Origin: Chionoecetes opilio
Taxonomy: Eukaryota; Arthropoda; Malacostraca; Decapoda; Majidae
Direction of reading: 5' to 3'
Length of the DNA stretch: 64,000 nt
Assembly (NCBI GenBank): GCA_016584305.1
Contig: JACEEZ010023684.1
Span: 2,501-66,500, forward strand
Shown: piece by piece, positions 23,655 through 36,956 of the stretch
Position numbering within the stretch: position 1 is the stretch's first letter
Layout: each line of letters begins with the position of its first letter
Program-made: the position numbers and the translations under genes
The notes under the pieces: generated by a model
The model's database searches: none
Seen by the model: only the letters and a program-made list of their open reading frames with translations
What the model was told of the DNA's origin: nothing

Positions 23655-24630
23655 GCGAGGTAGTAGTAAGTAGTAATAGCAGGAGTAATAGTAGTAAGAC
23701 AGGAATGGCAGTGGTAATAGTAGTAAGACAGGAATAGCAGTGGTAATAGTAGTAAGACAGGAATGGCAGTGGTAATAGTAGTAAGATAGGAATGGCAGTG
23801 GTAATAGTAGTAAGACAGGAATGGCAGTGGTAATAGTAGTAAGATAGGAATAGCAGTGGTAATAGTAGTAAGACAGGAATAGCAGTGGTAATAGTAGTAT
23901 GATAGTAATAGCAGTGGTAATAGTAGTAAGATAGGAATAGCAGTGGTAATAGTAGTAAGATAGGAATAGCAGTGGTAATAGTAGTAGGATAGGAATGGCA
24001 GTGGTAATAGTAGTAAGACAGGAATGGCAGTGGTAATAGTAGTAAGATAGGAATAGCAGTGGTAATAGTAGTAAGATAGGAATAGCAGTGGTAATAGTAG
24101 TAGGATAGGAATGGCAGTGGTAATAGTAGTATGATAGTAATAGCAGTGGTAATAGTAGTAAGATAGGAATAGCAGTGGTAATAGTAGTATGATAGTAATA
24201 GCAGTGGTAATAGTAGTAAGACAGGAATGGCAGTGGTAATAGTAGTAAGATAGGAATAGCAGTGGTAATAGTAGTAAGACAGGAATAGCAGTGGTAATAG
24301 TAGTAGGATAGGAATGGCAGTGGTAATAGTAGTAAGACAGGAATGGCAGTGGTAATAGTAGTATGATAGTAATAGCAGTGGTAATAGTAGTAAGATAGGA
24401 ATAGCAGTGGTAATAGTAGTAAGATAGGAATAGCAGTGGTAATAGTAGTAAGATAGGAATGGCAGTGGTAATAGTAGTAAGATAGGAATAGCAGTGGTAA
24501 TATTAGTAAGATAGGAATAGCAGTGGTAATAGTAGTAAGATAGTAGTAGCAGTGGTAATAGTAGTAGTAAGTAGTAATAGCAGTGGTAATAGTAGTAGTA
24601 AGATAGTAATAGCAGTGGTGATAGTAGCTG
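23655..24630 (+). repeat. 29-bp minisatellite, about 32 units
   Basis: Unit AGTAGTAAGATAGGAATAGC followed by AGTGGTAAT (29 bp). The period was checked from unit starts at 23701, 23730 and 23759. Variation is confined to a few sites (aagac/aagat/atgat/aggat; ggaat/gtaat; agc/ggc), giving six main unit types in a mixed order. The last three or four units lengthen by AGT insertions. Because 29 is not a multiple of 3, no long ORF results. Confidence 0.95.
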
Positions 24631-25340
24631 TGATATTAATTATTACAATATTGGTAACTGACGCTCCATGCAATAACAATAATGACGCTACGGATAAATA
24701 TATGAATAAAAAGTTACCGGCTGCCGCGCCATCACGCTAACAAGCTGCGGTAATTACCGCCAATGTTCTGATGCACATGTGGCCTCACCCCCCTCCCTCC
24801 CTAACTCTTTATTTCTACTATCTTTTCCACCTAACTTTGTCCCGGAAGAAAACTGCGCCGGATCCGAAAACGCTTCCAGTCAATAACACGAGAAACAGAA
24901 GCAGATTCCGCAAACAATATCCGCGTGTCCCTGAAGTCTGTAATTATGAAGGCAGAAAGAGAGGAAATTAATAGATGTATTTTTACCCTGGCAGCGGATG
25001 GAGTCTCCCTTATAATGTTTACGTGTGTATTATGCTGCCTCACCACTCATTACGGTCCCGTGGTTCTCCGAATTTGAACGCATTTTATTTATTTATCTTT
25101 TTTTTCCTGTGTCCTTCTGCAGCCTGGGAAATGGTGTTTGCGGCGGGTCGTCCTTTTAAGATGAGCCGGATCGGTGTTCCATTACGATATATAAAATGGG
25201 CGGCCTTGTTTACGTCGAGTTGGCAGGCTCGAAGGGTGAGATGCGGGGCTGGTAACACTGTGGCAGCCCCGTTGTGGTGCCAGATACCCCGCCTCTATAC
25301 CCAATAGTATCACTTATCCTTTCAATTATTCACAAACATT
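24631..25340. other. unique sequence, no gene recognised
   Basis: Short ORFs only. A TATATAAAAT motif at about 25187 precedes a GC-richer stretch (25197-25290) and could be a fortuitous TATA box. No exon can be supported. Confidence 0.4.
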
Positions 25341-25353
25341 CCTTAATGGCGTA

Positions 25354-25527
25354 CCCGTCAGGGTGGCTCGGTTGGAAGAGCTGTGGGGTCGCGTGCAGCG
25401 TCCCTGCATTCGGTCAGCGGTTCGAGCCCACCAGGTTCGTCCTGGCGTGGTGGCGCCTTGTATAGTCAATAACCTTGTAGTTGGTACTTGCAAAGAGCCT
25501 AGATAGGATCAAAGTATCTTATCTTAT
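25354..25527 (+). mobile_element. tRNA-derived SINE, full-length copy
   Basis: A 174-bp element with an RNA polymerase III promoter: box A-like TGGCTCGGTTGG (25364-25375) and a perfect box B GGTTCGAGCCC (25419-25429), the tRNA spacing. A non-tRNA body follows (TTGACTATAC-type region seen on the other strand in the other copies), ending in tandem ATCTT units. It is flanked by a 13-bp duplication with one mismatch (CCTTAATGGCGTA at 25341-25353, CCTTAATGACGTA at 25528-25540). The short repeated tail suggests mobilisation by a LINE with a similar 3' end; no partner is identified here. Other copies: 50648-50732 and 55811-55987, both minus. Confidence 0.9.
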
Positions 25528-25627
25528 CCTTAATGACGTAATTTTAGCCGCAGTCGTGTAATTAAAGTAAGGAAAATGGCTTGTTCACAGATTATATTAA
25601 TGTTTTTTGTACATGTGTTTGAAGTCA

Positions 25628-26422
25628 TCTATTATAATATAAGCGAAAGTGTGTCTGTCTGTCTGTCCGCGATAGGTGCCGCCCCCCGTGGCGGAATCCC
25701 ATCATATGTCACAGTTTTGGAACCAGCTCGACCAGGGGAAGGTTTTAAGCCCACTTAAGAGATGATCCGATCAGTTTTTTTTTTTTTTTTTAGCAGCCTA
25801 TTAGCGAGAATTCTGAAAAAAAAATGTGGGTTGCGAGAATTGAGGAAACCTTGATGTAGGGTGATGGGTAATGGGTGAGTGAATGGGTGGGGTGATGGGT
25901 AATGGGTGTGGGGTGATGGGTGAGTGAATGGGTGGGGGGTGATGGGTTGGTGCTGGGTGATGGGTGAGGGAATAGGTGGGGGGTGATGGGTAATGGGTGA
26001 GTGAATGGGTGTGTGGTGATGGGTAATGGGTGAGTGAATGGGTGGGGGTGATGGGTAATGGGTGAGTGAATGGGTGGGGGGAATACATACATTTCTACAT
26101 CCATGATTTCAGGAAAGTTAGAAGGGGCTATCTGGAGAGTCTGTGTTTGGTGGGCCGAAGGCCCACCAATAGCCCTAATGGGTGAGTGAATGGGTGGGGG
26201 GTGATGGGTAATGGGTGAGTGAATGGGTTGGGGGTGATGTGAATGGGTTGGCGTTAATACATACATTTCTACATCCATGATTTCAGGAAAGCTAGAAGGG
26301 GCTATCTGGAGAGTCTGTGTTTGGTGGGCCGAAGGCCCACCAAATACAGGTGGTGGGCCCCACCAATAGCCCTCCGCAGGAGCTAGCCAAAAAGGCCGCC
26401 CGGAGGGCGGTTTTGCGGCTAG
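25628..26422 (+). mobile_element. non-autonomous Helitron H3
   Basis: Begins TCTATTATAATATAAGCGAA after an A (25627) and ends with the perfect hairpin CCGCCC-GGA-GGGCGG, then GCGGCTAG (26419-26422) followed by T: canonical TC...CTAG ends at an A/T target. Inside are (GTCT)n, the ATGGGTGAGTGA-type array and two copies of the block TTTCTACATCCATGATTTC...GGTGGGCCGAAGGCCCACC, so an internal segment of about 180 bp has been duplicated. No Rep/helicase gene. Confidence 0.85.
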
Positions 26423-26649
26423 TACTCCCATATAGCGACAAACAAAGGTATTTTTATTCATTCATGTCTGCGCTGTAGTTTTCCCTTCGTAGCTCCACCA
26501 GCGGCAACCCCGACTTATCCCCACAATGCACCGATGTAAACAAACAGTGACATAATTATGTCTGGGGCCCATTAGTATAAATGTAATGAAACATAATCAC
26601 TAGATGTTTCTCGTTTCAGCGCGCCCTAACAGAAGGTAGCTACAGCATA

Positions 26650-27024
26650 AGTAATACGGTTATAACACCGACACCCATAAGTTTTCTGATAGAAGTTTTT
26701 GAGTGGTTAAAGGGATACAATAAAGATGTAGGAAAAGTTCTCAAGGCTAGTAATCAGGGTAGAACAAGAAGTAACGGATTCAAACTGGAAAAGCGTAGAT
26801 TAAAAAAAAAAATTGAGAAAAACTGGTTCACAAATGGGGTGGTGAATGATTTGAATGAACTCAGTCGTCAGGTAGTTAGTGAAGAGTCAATAAGGAGCTT
26901 TAAAAGGAGGCTAGATCATATAATGGATGGGGATTAAGTGGAAATAGGTAGTGTTAAGTAACAGGAACTACCACGTGTAGGTCTCACGGCCTCTTATAGC
27001 TTCCTTATTTTCTTATGTTCTTAT
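26650..27024 (+). mobile_element. 3' end of an L2/CR1-like LINE, fragment 1
   Basis: Translation shows the C-terminal end of a LINE ORF2: EWLKGYNKDVGKVLKA, RTRSNGFKLEKRRLK, NWFTNGVVNDLNELS and SIRSFKRRLDHIMDGD, then a stop. A short 3' UTR follows (CCACGTGTAGGTCTC...) and tandem TTCTTATG units end at 27024. 5'-truncated. The same family recurs at 35285-35508. Confidence 0.75.
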
Positions 27025-29575
27025 GAGTATAGTATACTTGGTCTTGGTGGTGCGACTGCGACGTAACCCTGCCAACTGACAAGACGACACAGCCAGCTAA
27101 CTACCTAACTGGACGACACTATCAAATAACTAGACGACACAGCCGGCATCGTGGCAGGTCTTGTTAGGCGCAAACAAGCTCTGACAAATCACTAAACACC
27201 TACACCAATAAACATATACCTGCAACACAGTAAATGGTGGTATATCAGCGCAAACAGAGTGTGTGGTGTTGTGTGGCACGTAGAGCGGTGGCGGATGCAG
27301 GATGTCGCTACTCCTGTCACTCATGATGTAGATATTTTGCTTAAAAAAACGAGACAGTTTTTCAAGGCAAAGCAGGGATCATCAATCATAATCCTGCTCT
27401 GCCCCTCAAGTCACTTTGTCCCGCAGGACGCCCCACCCTGTGTATATCATGCACATACACTAAGCTCCTTCCACTCCTTCACACATCCTTCATTACGTCA
27501 CCCACCGCCCCCTCCCTCTCCCTCACCTATTTTGTTCACTGCTTCATCTTCTAAATGTTTCAACAACCCTCATACAAATAATGCAATGGACAACGTTATG
27601 AGTTAAAGCACCACGCTGACACCATAGCGCTGCCACCTGCACCTCGCTCTCCTCAAACCCTCTCCCTAATGAGTCCCTTATCTCTATACGCTAGCCATAC
27701 AGAATCCCGCCCCCGCCTTAAATTCCACCGTAACAATTTATTCTCCCAGTTCCCTGCTACCCACTCTTGATTAGCCTGAACCGTTTACAATCTAATATTC
27801 TCCTGCAGATGTACTGTAAGCCACTGCCCTCACACCACGCCCTCCACAACCCCACAACCTGCCGCGGAGTAGGAACCACGAGGCTTCGCGCAACCACACC
27901 ATGTTGTGTGTGTGTGTGTGTGTGTGTGTGTAATCGTAATTCCACAAGGTTTATGTGAACGTTCACCGTGGCCCATCTATAAGGCACGGCTGTGATGTGA
28001 TGTGATGAGAGACCACATCAACAGTTTGTCATCAACCGAAATATCTCAAATTTTAGACGCGGATACACGCAGACAGACGAGGCCGTGCAACTCCCCGCGG
28101 CACCACACTGGCCGCACGCTGCAGGGCATGCAACGCACCTCACCGCTCGCCTTCCCTCGGGACTCGACACAGGACAAACTTGGTGCTAAAATTACCACAT
28201 AAAACTCTTAATATCACGCCATGAAACGCCGCGCCACCTGACGAGTTGGCAGTGGATGGAAATTTCATACAAATAAAATGGATAAAAAAGTAACATGGAT
28301 GTGCCAAGCGAGGTTTACGGATATTAAGGAAGCCATATATGTGGAGCGTATTAATGTAAGGCCCCTCGCTCCCTTCTGCCGCCAACGCGCCCTTTGAAAC
28401 TGTCCCACCCTCACCCACGTCCTGTGATTACCGACGGAGGGGAGAAACCTTTAATGCTCTCCTTGCTTCACCCACCCTTGCCTGCCGTTAGTACTCTTCC
28501 ACCTCCTCCCTCTCGCTCACTACAACATCTACTCACCTATACATGTTTCCTATTGTCACCTTTCCCTCCTACTGAGTAATAATTCTACCAGGCCTTGTGT
28601 GTATCTACAGCAGTGTGCTCCTCGGGTTATTCTCAACACTGATCCACTGGTATGGTTCCATTAGCTCCTGTCTTCATTCCCGGTCTATGTATTCAGTCTG
28701 CAAAGTCATCCATTGGGCACAGGACATTTCCTCTGCTTAATTTATTCATTGAGTCCCGTCACTCATACAACAGTCACTCCTGACACTAGATATTCCATAC
28801 AGCCAGTCAGTTAATAAGGCCACCAGCCCGAGCCACCTAATCAGTTATTCGGCCAGTCACACCGCCCGCCCCTTCCAACCCCAAACGCCACCCAGCCAAC
28901 ACACGCCACGCATCACAGTCTGCTTCTCCGTCAACACACACATCAACCTCCCTAACGGCCGGGCAAACGTACCACCCAACCACCTACTACATAATGAAGC
29001 TATCTGACCCACCCACCCTTCCACCTCGCCATCGTGGTACAGTCTTCACGGCAAACCAACTGTGTGATTGCTTAGGAGTTTGTTTATAATGGTTCACCCT
29101 TCCTCCCTCCCTCACATATACAAATGCATAAACTACTGTAAATCTGGACTGCGCACGGAATATCGGCCTGTTGCACAAGGGCCCTTAAGTCGGGGGGCCT
29201 GTTTTCAACTTCACTGTTCACTCGGTAACCAGGAAGGATGTCGAAGCGAATTTTAGTAGCTTTTCCGTTCCTAATAGCAAGTCGCTGATAGTGACGTAGT
29301 TTACATAGGTGTGAAAGAAGAACCATAGAAGATGAGTGGAGATAGAAGTGTATCGGAAGTAAAGAAGAGGCTGTTATTGGAGATGTTAAGGTTAGTGGAG
29401 ATAAGTGTAGGGGGTTGAAAGGGTGTGAAATGAGGTTACGGTGAGGTGGAGGAGGGGTTGTGGGGGGGTTGTGGGAGGAGGGGGGTTTATGGGGGGTTAG
29501 TGGCCGAAGTTGAATTTCGTGGCTTCGCGAAACTGGCACGTAATTTTAGGTTATGTAACAGTGGGGGTGAATGTT

Positions 29576-29578
<3 letters not shown>
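27025..29578. other. 2.5 kb without a recognisable gene
   Basis: Mostly unique sequence of moderate GC. A GACGACAC-type motif recurs at 27080-27140, and a (GT)n run sits at 27905-27931. Short ORFs (up to 115 codons) show no domain. Host intron or intergenic sequence cannot be distinguished. Confidence 0.5.

Positions 29579-29627
<49 letters not shown>
29579..29627. repeat. (GT)n microsatellite
   Basis: About 48 bp of pure GT preceded by a G-rich patch (29440-29500). Confidence 0.97.
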
Positions 29628-29631
<4 letters not shown>

Positions 29632-29679
29632 ATTAAAACCATATGAGGTAAAGTTAATGATGCGTCTTGGATTTCACTC

Positions 29680-30480
29680 ACCTCACAACCCACTCACAAG
29701 TCACAACACCTAATAACCTACTCATTTATAACTCATAACACCTCTTAACCCACTCAAAACACCTCATAACCCACTCACAACAAATCATAACTACTCATAA
29801 CCCACTCATAACAAATCATAACTACTCATAACCCACTCACAACACATCATAACCCACTCACAAGAAATCATAACTACTCATAACCAACTCACAACACATC
29901 ATAACCACTCATAAAATCTATAACCCATTCATAACCCCTCACAACAACTCATAACCCACTCACAACCCACTAACAACACCTCATAATTATTAATAATATA
30001 TTATAACTCTAACAACACCTCATAACCCACTCACAGCACCCTCACAACCCACTAACACCTCAGTTATTAATAATATCTTATAACTCTCTAACAACACCTC
30101 ATAACCCACTCACAACACCCTCACAACCCACTCACAACACCTCATAATTATTCATATCTTATAACTCTCTAACAACACCTCATAACCCACTAACAACACC
30201 TTCACAACCCACTAACAACACCTCATAATTATTAATAATATCTTATAACTCGATAGCAACACCTCATAACCCACTCACAACACCCTCACACCCCACTAAC
30301 ACTCATGATTATTAATAATATCTTATAACTCTCTAACACCTTATAACCCACTAACAACACCTTCACAACCCACTAACAACATCTCATAATTATTAATAAT
30401 ATCTTATAATTCTCTAACAACACCTCATAACAACTCACAACCCACTTTAAACCCCTCACAACCCACTCACAACACCTGCC
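29680..30480 (+). repeat. degenerate CTCATAACCCACTCACAAC minisatellite
   Basis: About 800 bp of imperfect 10-22 bp units (CACTCACAAC, CTCATAACC, ACCTCATAATTATTAATAAT). From about 29990 a longer unit including ATTATTAATAATATCTTATA recurs about every 100-130 bp, so there is a higher-order repeat. Confidence 0.9.
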
Positions 30481-31019
30481 ACCTTAACTATATCACTCCC
30501 TACCACATGCACAACCACCCTCCACCACAACCCATTACAACTCCCACACCACTCCTAACACCAGACTTCTATCCCTCCCACTACCACAACCACAACCACA
30601 CCTCTATCTATCCTTCCACAATATTCCATCCCCCTCCTCTACCCCCTACCACACTATAACCACGGCCCAATATTTCCCACCACTATCACAACCATAACCA
30701 CACCTACCTCTTATCTTTCCTCAATATTCTATCCCCTCCTTTCTCCCCAACACACCATCCCCCTCCTTTCCCCCCCCCACACTATAACCACACCCCAATA
30801 TCTCCCCCCACCACACTATAACCACACCCCAATATCTCCCCCCACCACACTATAACCCCCATCCTCTACCCCCCTACCACACTATAACCACCCACCCACA
30901 ACCCTTCCACATAATTTCCTCTCATCTCCCAGCCACTCGCACCCCCACCACCACACCTTTACCCCACCACCACACCTCACCACCACACCCCACCACTACC
31001 ACCACACCCCACCACCACC
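30481..31019. repeat. C/A-rich low-complexity block
   Basis: CCACACTATAACCACACCCC-type short repeats around 30770-30850 and (CCA)n near 30950-31030. Strong strand asymmetry (almost no G). Confidence 0.85.
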
Positions 31020-31168
31020 ACCACACCTTAGCCACACCCCAACCACACTTATGCATTCTCGGTACAGTCAAGGACGGTGTATGTAGATGGGACCAGTCGG
31101 GCCCCTATGCAGCCTGGCGATTTCAAAACACTGGCGCGTAAACAGTCCAGAGATATAGGGGTCTATGA
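31020..31168 (-). repeat. interspersed repeat, copy 2 (inverted relative to 20100-20250)
   Basis: Reverse complement of the 20.1-kb unit: CCACACCTTAGCCACACCCC, TTCTCGGTACAGTCAAGGAC and TCAAAACACTGGCGCGTAAA are all present. About 10.9 kb separates the two. Confidence 0.8.
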
Positions 31169-31268
31169 CTAATGATAATGTCATATACTCAATTTGGTCA
31201 GGTGATAAGACCGTACTACTTGTGGAAAAATGTACGCTTCGATTGCGAATGAAATACTAATTTAATAT

Positions 31269-33876
<2,608 letters not shown>

Positions 33877-33881
33877 GTTAA

Positions 33882-35159
33882 AGTAATCGTCCAGACCCTT
33901 TTTTTTTTTGCCTAATTATGTTGACTTAACATTCAAAACACCTAATCCACCAAAAATAATTGATTTCCAGGCCTTATTTCCGTAAAAACACGACTTTTGT
34001 AAAAAGCGCGCGAAAAAAAAAATCTTCCCTCCAACAGGGCTACGACTGTTATTGATGACGTCAGAACAGGGACGCCCGCAGACACTCTGTTTGACACCTG
34101 TCGGCAAATGTTATGATGAGCGATTGTACTTCGGTGTCAGACAGTGAATCTGTCGCTGTGACCGACACTCTTCCAACACACACGCCTGCACACACGCCTC
34201 TTTCCCGCACACACGCCTGCGCACCAACACCCTTCCTGCACACACACACACATACACACACAACACACACGTGTGTGGAGGGCGTGTGTGTGGGAAGGAG
34301 GCGTGTGTGCAGGCGTGTGTGTAAGAAGGGTGTCGGTGTGCAGACGTGTGTGTGGGAAGGGTGTCGGTGTGCAGGCGTGTGTGTGGGAAGGAAGCGTGTG
34401 TGTGGGAAGGAGGCGTGTGTGCAGGCGTGTGTGTGGGAAGGAGGCGTGTGGGAAGGGTGTCGGTGTGGGAAGGAAGCGTGTGTGTGGGAAGGAGGCGTGT
34501 ATGCAAGCGTGTGTGTAGGAAGGGTGTCGGTGTGCAGGCGTGTGTGTAGGAAGGAAGCGTGTGTGCAGGCGTGTGTGGGGGAAGGAGGCGTGTGTGTGGG
34601 AAGGGTGTCGGTGTGCAGGCGTGAGTGTGGGAAGGGTGTCGGTGTGAAGGCGTGAGTGTGGGAAGGGTGTCGGTGTGCAGGAGTGTGTGTGGGACGGAGG
34701 TGTGTGTGCAGGCGTGTGTGTGGGAAGGAGGCATGTATGCAAGCGTGTGTGTGGGAAGGAGGCGTGTGTGTGGGAAGGGTGTCGGTGTGCAGACGTGTGT
34801 GTGGGAAGGAAGCATGCTGCACCCATAAAAGATGCATGCATGTGGCATATAGCAAAAAAAATCTATCAGAAACACCCAAATATCTTCAAGTACTATATTT
34901 ATCTCTGTGTTTACGTGCCTCTCTGATCAGCGCGCGGGAAGAGGAGCCTCCCTGATGCTACGTCACCGAGCCTGAGCGCACCGTCTGCAAACCTTGAGGA
35001 GTGTTTTGAAAACTCGGGGAATTTGCATATTTTGATTGCGGATTATTCAAAAATGGCTGACTGGATACAAAAAGTGACGACGTATTGTTGATATACTCTT
35101 TAATGGCTATGATTTGATTGCATTAAATCAAGAATGATGAAATGGTCTGGACGATTACT
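33882..35159. mobile_element. TTAA-flanked inverted-repeat element (non-autonomous)
   Basis: Left end AGTAATCGTCCAGACC (33882-33897) is perfectly mirrored by GGTCTGGACGATTACT (35144-35159), and each end abuts TTAA (33878-33881 and 35160-35163). TTAA duplications are typical of piggyBac and Kolobok elements; the termini lack the piggyBac CCC start, so Kolobok-like is possible. No transposase. The middle is a long GTGTGTGGGAAGG minisatellite (34165-34830). Confidence 0.8.
34165..34830. repeat. strand-switching GTGTGTGGGAAGG minisatellite
   Basis: From about 34165 to 34262 the units read in the C/A sense (ACACACGCCTGC, CTTCC). From about 34270 to 34815 they read in the G/T sense (GTGTGTGGGAAGGAGGCGTG, GTGTCGGTGTGCAGGCG). 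The array therefore folds back on itself. It generates overlapping long ORFs on both strands that are artefacts of composition. Confidence 0.9.
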
Positions 35160-35208
35160 TTAACACTTTCCACAAAACTTAACACTAATAACGACAAACA
35201 CCTAATTA

Positions 35209-35251
<43 letters not shown>

Positions 35252-35284
35252 GTTATTCGTGACTCGTTATATGTACATACAAAA

Positions 35285-35508
35285 AGGAAATAGGGAGAAA
35301 CTGGCTCACAAATAGGGTGGTAAATGATTGGAATGGACTCAGTCGTCAGGTAGCTAGTTAGTGCGGAGTCAATAAGGAGCTATAAAAGGAGGCTGGACAA
35401 TTTCATAGATGGGGTTAAAGGTGGATGTAGGTAGTATAAAGTAACAGGAAATACCACGTGTAGGTCTCGCGGCCTCTTGTAGCTTCCTTATTTTCTTATG
35501 TTCTTATG
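35285..35508 (+). mobile_element. 3' end of an L2/CR1-like LINE, fragment 2
   Basis: Matches fragment 1 at 26650-27024: NWLTNRVVNDWNGLS-type C-terminus, an SIRSYKRRLDNF-like block, the CCACGTGTAGGTCTC 3' UTR and the TTCTTATG tail. 5'-truncated. An (AC)n run at 35213-35249 lies just upstream. Confidence 0.7.
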
Positions 35509-35533
35509 TGACAGACATCCGTAAAGAAGTATA

Positions 35534-36121
35534 TCATAAATTAGGTTCTCGCTTCGCAGCCCGGCAGCCGCGCCGTGATGGACGAGAGTCGCAACCCAAT
35601 TCGTCTTGAAGTGAAAATTTTGCCACGAAGATGAATTGGTGCTTTTCAGGGCGACTTGCAGCGGTCATCTGTCTTAATCCCACCACGATGCTCCTGCTGG
35701 TACCGTGGTTTCCCCGTTTCGGCAGGTGCAACCCGCCGACCCCCCCTGGTGGTGGGGCAGGACGAGGCTGGAGGGGCCACTGCTGCCCGCCGCCCGGAGC
35801 TGCAACATGTGGACGGAGGAGTTTCCTCAGCTCGCTGTCTGGCGACGCCGCGGGTGGGACATGACTCCACTGTGGTGCACATGGTGGCGGATAGCCCTTC
35901 TGGGCGGGAAGCCAGCAACAAAGGTCGTATCGCCAGCAACGACCATCTCTCCGACTACCTAGATACTTCTTTTCCTTACGACGGAAGCTACAAAGCCTCC
36001 CTCGGTCGGTCGTAAACGCGTCGGAAGGCGCTGACTGGCTAAGACGAGTAATGACGTCATCAAGCTCATCATCAGTCACAAGCCAATGACAATCAGTTTT
36101 TAAAACTTCTCGACCAATCAC
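35534..36121 (-). other. unassigned 195-codon ORF in GC-rich sequence
   Basis: Open minus-strand frame of 195 codons, Pro/Gly/Arg-rich in the middle, in a GC-rich island of about 600 bp. No domain is recognised and three other frames are also open here, so composition alone may explain it. It overlaps the promoter-like motifs at 36052-36117. Could be a host exon or chance. Confidence 0.2.
36052..36117. promoter_or_regulatory. CRE palindrome and two CCAAT boxes
   Basis: TGACGTCA (36052-36059, the CREB/ATF consensus) is followed by CCAAT at 36083-36087 and 36113-36117, about 30 bp apart, beside the GC-rich island at 35.5-36.0 kb. The arrangement resembles a TATA-less promoter; no transcript start can be seen. 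Confidence 0.3.
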
Positions 36122-36956
36122 AAGTCAGCGAGACATATTTCCGGGCAAGAATGGCATGCCAGACTGCCTCTCCCCGCCTTCTGTCCCCGTCATCTCAAAC
36201 TAATTCTCGTTTTATTCGGAATGCTTGCGTTTTAAGGAGTTTTAATGTATCAGATAGTAAGATGTATATGTAAGGAGCCTGTGTTGCTAGTGTTTTGGTG
36301 GTAAAAGGTGTGTGTGTGGGTTGAAATAGTGAATATTTGTGATTTGGGGAGGCCCCGCGGCAAGGCCTCTCCGTCACTCACTGCCCCGCCATCAGTCACC
36401 TCCTCATAACATTTTTAAATCACCCTTATTTAAGGTGACACACGGTGCTACATTGATTTAGATAATGACAAGCATATATAACATCTCACCATAATCACTA
36501 AGTTGTATAATAACGAGTAATAAGACGTTTAATCCTGTCCAAACCTACAGTGGCGGAGGAGCTGGCGGCTCTAGCCGCCATTCCCAAAAGTTTTGAGTAA
36601 AAACCCGCAGTTATCCGCCTCACCTGTGCCTTCCTGAAGAAGACAGTCAGCTCCCACGCCTGTGATAGCACCATAGGATATCACCAGGGATCATAGGATT
36701 CCTCAAGGGGTTCTCGCTTCCCTACTAAATATTACCAAAGACATCTATCTCCCTTGGTGAAGTTGGTGTTGATATCCACCTCACGGGCTTCATCATGCTG
36801 CTGCTGCTGCTGCCGAAGGCCGCGCTGCCAGACGTGGATGAGTCCCTTGCTTGTATTTAATCTCTTTACTCATATATATGAGTAATATCCATCCAAATGC
36901 AATAATATGTCTACATTCACCTATAAAAAAGATATTTCATAGCATACCAAGCAATA
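36122..36956. other. unique sequence, no gene recognised
   Basis: Includes a short (CTG)n run near 36795. No exon is supportable. Confidence 0.5.

Noticed and set aside
23655..24630. CRISPR-like array
   Set aside because: Units are contiguous 29-bp repeats without unique spacers, in a eukaryotic genome.
25187..25196. TATA box of a host promoter
   Set aside because: An isolated TATATAAAAT in AT-rich DNA with no downstream exon or initiator that can be supported.
25354..25430. A functional tRNA gene
   Set aside because: Box B is perfect, but the cloverleaf is degraded, a non-tRNA body and ATCTT tail follow, and target duplications flank it: it is a SINE.
34061..34955. Several long overlapping ORFs on both strands (up to 272 codons)
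   Set aside because: All are products of the GTGTGTGGGAAGG minisatellite; repeat units, not domains.
35534..36121. Host protein-coding exon
   Set aside because: Kept only as a low-confidence ORF: GC-rich composition opens several frames at once, and no domain or splice evidence is visible.
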